From Streptomyces hygroscopicus subsp. hygroscopicus (GTDB lineage: Bacteria; Actinomycetota; Actinomycetes; Streptomycetales; Streptomycetaceae): a DNA stretch of 64,000 bases. The stretch is from contig NZ_BSSM01000001.1 of NCBI RefSeq assembly GCF_030269125.1, positions 806,001 through 870,000 of the forward strand. Reading direction: 5' to 3'. The translations under genes were made by a program, and so were the position numbers. A model generated the notes under the pieces. That model was not told where the DNA came from and did no database searches. It saw nothing but the letters and a program-made list of their open reading frames with translations. Each line of letters starts with the position of its first letter. The stretch's first letter is position 1. This document shows, in pieces, positions 61,139 through 64,000 of this stretch.

Positions 61139-62736
61139 ACGGCACTCCCGGCAGGCGCGCTCGTCGCCGCCGTCAGCTGCTGCCGCACGGCGCGGCGCAG
61201 GATCTTGCCCGAGGGGTTGCGCGGGAGGGTGTCGGCGAAGTGGTAGGTGCCGGGGATCTTGTAGTCGGCGATGCGGCCGCGCAGGGACAGCAGGAGCTCG
61301 CGTGGGGTCGCCTCGGTGCCGGGGCGCAGGACGACCACCGCGTGCACGCTTTCGCCCCAGCGTTCGTCGGGCAGGCCCACCACGGCCGCGTCGGCGACCG
61401 CCGGGTGGGCGGCGAGGGCCTTCTCGACCTCGGCGGGGTAGATGTTCTGCCCGGCCACGATGATCGTGTCGTTCATGCGGTCGCAGAGGTGGAGGTAGCC
61501 GTCCTCGTCGAGGTACCCGGCGTCGCCCATGTACAGCCACTCCCCCACCAGGGTGCGTGCGGTGGCCTCGGGCAGGTTCCAGTAGCCGAGCATCCGGGAG
61601 GGCGCGCGCACGCAGACCTGGCCGATGGCGCCGGGCGGCAGGCTCTCGCCGTCGGGGCCGATCACCTTGATCTCGTTGCCGGGGCAGGGCAGGCCCACCG
61701 AGGTGAGCCGGGTGCTGCCGGTGTGGTGGTCGCCGGGCGGCAGACAGACGGCGACGCTGCCGGTCTCGGTGCTGGCGTAGATCTGCGCGAACTCGCAGCG
61801 GTAGGTCTCCAGGCACTGCTTGAGCAGCGTCTCGGACATGGGCGCGGCGCCGTAGGCGATCTTGCGCAGGGAGACGAACGCCTCGGGGCCCGCGCCGCGT
61901 TCGGACGCCATCGCCTGGAGCATCGCGGGCGCCGCGAAGGTGGTGGTGACGCCGTGGGCGCGGATGAGGCGGACGGCCTCCTGCGGGTCGAACTGCGGCA
62001 TGATCACGCTGGTGCCGCCGGCGTTGAAGGTGTGCAGGAACCAGCCGATGCCGGCGACGCCGAAGCCCGGCAGGGAGATCAGGGCGACGTCCTCGGGCAG
62101 CCAGTCGATCCAGTCCACGCCCCGCTCGCGGCTGGCGTGCGGCAGGGTGAAGAAGCTGCGGTGGGCGAGGACCGCGCCCTTGGGCAGTCCGGTGGTGCCG
62201 CTGGTGTAGATCTGGATGACGGCGTCGTCGGGGCCGGTGCCGGGCACCGGGTCGGTCTCGGGCTGGTCGGCGGCCCAGGCGAGCAGGCCGGCGCCGCGCG
62301 CGGGTTCGCCGTCGGCGTCGGTGCCGTCGACGCGGATCACCCGGCGCAGGCCGCGCAGCCGGGATCGTACGGCCTCGACCGTGTCCCGGAACTCGTCGTC
62401 CACGAAGATCAGCGCGGCGCCGGAGTCGCGCAGGATGTGGTCGACCTCGCTTGGGGTGAGCCGCCAGTTGACCGGCACCAGGACGGCGCCCGCCTTGGCG
62501 CAGGCGATCATCACGAGGTAGTAGTTCGCCGACTCGCGGCCCAGGTAGGCGACCCGGTCGCCGCGCCGCACCCCGCTGGTGTGCAGGGCGTGGGCGGCGC
62601 GGTTGCTGTCGCGGTGCAGCTTCTCGTAGGTGGTGACGCGGCCTTCGCAGATGATCGCGGGGTGGTCGGGGCGGGTGCCGGCGTGGGCGCGGGCGGAGTG
62701 GTGGAGCGTCCAGCGCTCCCTCGGTATGTCGCTCAT
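61135..62736 (-). CDS. Acyl-CoA synthetase / AMP-dependent ligase
   Basis: 533-aa ANL-superfamily enzyme. The P-loop A3 motif is IQIYTSGTTGLPKGAV, A5 is IYASTETGSVAVC, A8 is GDAGYLDEDGYLHLCDRMND and the catalytic A10 Lys is in LPRNPSGKILRR. It activates a carboxylic acid as acyl-AMP and transfers it to CoA or a carrier protein. It starts 45 nt after the PKS gene and overlaps the LLM gene. It probably supplies the starter or an extender acid; the substrate is not predictable here. Confidence 0.92.
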   Translation of the reverse strand: MSDIPRERWTLHHSARAHAGTRPDHPAIICEGRVTTYEKLHRDSNRAAHALHTSGVRRGDRVAYLGRESANYYLVMIACAKAGAVLVPVNWRLTPSEVDHILRDSGAALIFVDDEFRDTVEAVRSRLRGLRRVIRVDGTDADGEPARGAGLLAWAADQPETDPVPGTGPDDAVIQIYTSGTTGLPKGAVLAHRSFFTLPHASRERGVDWIDWLPEDVALISLPGFGVAGIGWFLHTFNAGGTSVIMPQFDPQEAVRLIRAHGVTTTFAAPAMLQAMASERGAGPEAFVSLRKIAYGAAPMSETLLKQCLETYRCEFAQIYASTETGSVAVCLPPGDHHTGSTRLTSVGLPCPGNEIKVIGPDGESLPPGAIGQVCVRAPSRMLGYWNLPEATARTLVGEWLYMGDAGYLDEDGYLHLCDRMNDTIIVAGQNIYPAEVEKALAAHPAVADAAVVGLPDERWGESVHAVVVLRPGTEATPRELLLSLRGRIADYKIPGTYHFADTLPRNPSGKILRRAVRQQLTAATSAPAGSAV

Positions 62737-62781
62737 GGTGTGTGCCGTCTCTGTCTGACCGTCTGACTGACTGTCCGGCCG

Positions 62782-64000
62782 TCACGCCGCCGGCGCCGGG
62801 GCGAGCTGCCCGTCGACGAACTGGGCGAGCGCGCGCACCGTGGGGTGGTCATGGGTGAGGGAGGCCGGCAGGGGCAGCCGGAACGCCTGCTCCAGCGCGG
62901 CCTTGACCTGCTGGGCCATCAGGGAGTCCAGGCCCAGCGACACGAACTCGCTGTTGGGGTCCAGTTCGTCGCCCTCCTCCAGGTGCAGGACGGCGGCGAC
63001 CTTCTCGCGGACCACGCCGGTGACGGCGGCGAGCCGGTCGGCGTCGGGGAGCGCGGTGAGGGCGGTGAGGTCGAGGCCGGAGCCGTTCTCACCGGCGCCC
63101 TGGCGGGCGAGCCGGTCGTAGAACAGGTCGCCGTTGACGCTGCCGGAGACGTAACGGTCCCAGTCGAACTCGCCGACGATCCGCTGGGTCCGGGGGCGGC
63201 CCCACAGACGGGCGAGGGTGTCCAGGGCGCGGGTCGGGGAGAAGAAGCGGACGCCGCTGCGTTCGATCTCCTGGCTGAGGTGCTCCTCCAGCCGGGCGGA
63301 CATGCCGACCCGTGCCCAGGCGCCCCAGTTGACCGACAGGCCCGGCACCCCGCGCCGGCCGCGCCACTCGGCGAGTGCGTCGAGCCCGGCGCTGGCGGCC
63401 GCGTAGTGGCCCTGGGTGGCGCCGCCGAGGACGGAGGCGATGGAGGAGTAGGTGACGAAGAACTCCAGGTCGGGGAAGGAGGTCTCGGCGGCCTCGTGCA
63501 GCAGCCAGCCGCCGTACGCCTTCGGGGCGAGCTGGGCGTCGATGGACTCCCAGGTCAGCTCGGAGATCAGCTTCTTGTCGTAGGAACCGGCGGCGTGCAC
63601 GATCCCGCCGAGCGGGTACGGCCCCGCCTCGATGTGCCGGACCAGCCGCTCGACGTCCTGCGGGCGGGAGACGTCGGCGCGTACGACGTCGATCTCGGCG
63701 TCGGCCGCGAGGTCGGCGAGGACGGGGGCGGCCTCCTCGGTGGCCCTGCCGCCGCGGCTGACCAGGGTGAGGTGGCGGGCGCCGAGCGAGACCAGCTTGC
63801 GGGCGGTGACCAGGCCGAGACCGCCGAGACCGCCGGTGACCAGGTAGGTGCGGTCGGGGCGCAGTCCGGCGGGGCCCTCGTCGGCCGGTTCGGGCCGCTC
63901 CGCCAGGTCCCCGGGCAGGGTCACCCAGGCCGGTCCGGACGGGTCGGACAGGGCGGTGCGCAGGGCCTCGCCGGTCTCGTCCAGGCGGAAGCGGAGCGCG
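62782..64000 (-). CDS. Modular type I polyketide synthase, C-terminal KR-ACP (partial)
   Basis: The open frame enters from the right edge; 405 codons are seen. The ketoreductase has the NADPH motif TYLVTGGLGGLGLVTARKL, the catalytic Lys in APKAYGGWLLH, Ser in TYSSIASVLGG and Tyr in GHYAAASAGLDAL, all present, so it should be active. No LDD motif is seen in the HAAGSYDKK region, so it is not a typical B-type KR. The ACP carries the phosphopantetheine site LGLDSLMAQQV. The protein ends after the ACP with no thioesterase, so release needs another enzyme or module. It heads the operon with ligase, LLM oxidoreductase and type II thioesterase. Confidence 0.93.
   Translation of the reverse strand, partial: ALRFRLDETGEALRTALSDPSGPAWVTLPGDLAERPEPADEGPAGLRPDRTYLVTGGLGGLGLVTARKLVSLGARHLTLVSRGGRATEEAAPVLADLAADAEIDVVRADVSRPQDVERLVRHIEAGPYPLGGIVHAAGSYDKKLISELTWESIDAQLAPKAYGGWLLHEAAETSFPDLEFFVTYSSIASVLGGATQGHYAAASAGLDALAEWRGRRGVPGLSVNWGAWARVGMSARLEEHLSQEIERSGVRFFSPTRALDTLARLWGRPRTQRIVGEFDWDRYVSGSVNGDLFYDRLARQGAGENGSGLDLTALTALPDADRLAAVTGVVREKVAAVLHLEEGDELDPNSEFVSLGLDSLMAQQVKAALEQAFRLPLPASLTHDHPTVRALAQFVDGQLAPAPAA

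Overview
The window is high-GC DNA (strong third-position GC, GTG/TTG starts, GGAGG ribosome sites) and is almost certainly a Streptomyces chromosome. The gene families and order dxs – xylHGF – ROK regulator – ngcGFE – aconitase – HTH-MurA match, from memory, the S. coelicolor SCO6013–SCO5998 neighbourhood. No tRNA, rRNA or CRISPR array was recognised.

Region 1 (1–23 kb) is mostly conserved core. It holds the 5' end of dxs, a xylFGH-type pentose ABC operon with a Rok7B7-like ROK regulator, and an ngcEFG-type N-acetylglucosamine/chitobiose ABC operon with a DasR-type (dre) site upstream. A secreted GH92 alpha-mannosidase with its own operator-like palindrome follows. After a short accessory patch (decayed anti-sigma ATPase, DUF397, poly-gamma-glutamate hydrolase, a pair of proteins with a shared Gly-rich motif, CBS protein) come a large SpoIIE-type phosphatase sensor and aconitase. 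The aconitase promoter carries an iron-box-like site and a perfect 18-bp palindrome.

Region 2 (about 23.06–33.1 kb) is a Tn7-like transposon. It has tnsA, tnsB, tnsC and tniQ in one overlapping operon (tniQ frameshifted) and two 24-bp repeats at the left end. Downstream are a two-gene operon of unknown function, several small fragments, and a PD-(D/E)xK-type nuclease gene with a 42-bp perfect palindrome upstream. The right end is uncertain; a candidate lies near 33064.

Region 3 (33–49.3 kb) holds a secreted trypsin-like protease with FG-GAP repeats and a partner surface protein, a frameshifted lipoprotein, and a divergent rhodanese / Lrp pair. It continues with an HTH-MurA fusion, an intact ATPase / XRE-DUF5753 / DUF397 regulatory trio, small membrane proteins, a ferritin-like protein, an AraC regulator, and a LuxR-type LAL regulator disabled by an internal deletion. 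Relics of an alpha/beta hydrolase and, just downstream at 49.4 kb, of an APH-type phosphotransferase show that this region is decaying.

Region 4 (50–55.8 kb) is a das-like chitobiose/GlcNAc module. A DasR-like GntR regulator is divergent from a dasA-dasB-dasC-nagZ operon, and three dre-like sites lie between them. With ngcEFG this gives the window two aminosugar uptake systems that may share one type of regulator.

Region 5 (55.9–64 kb) is the edge of a biosynthetic cluster. It contains the end of a modular type I PKS (KR-ACP), an acyl-CoA/AMP ligase, an LLM-class oxidoreductase and a type II thioesterase whose nucleophile is Cys, all in one coupled operon. A diacylglycerol-kinase-like enzyme, a SnoaL-like protein and an MmgE/PrpD protein follow.
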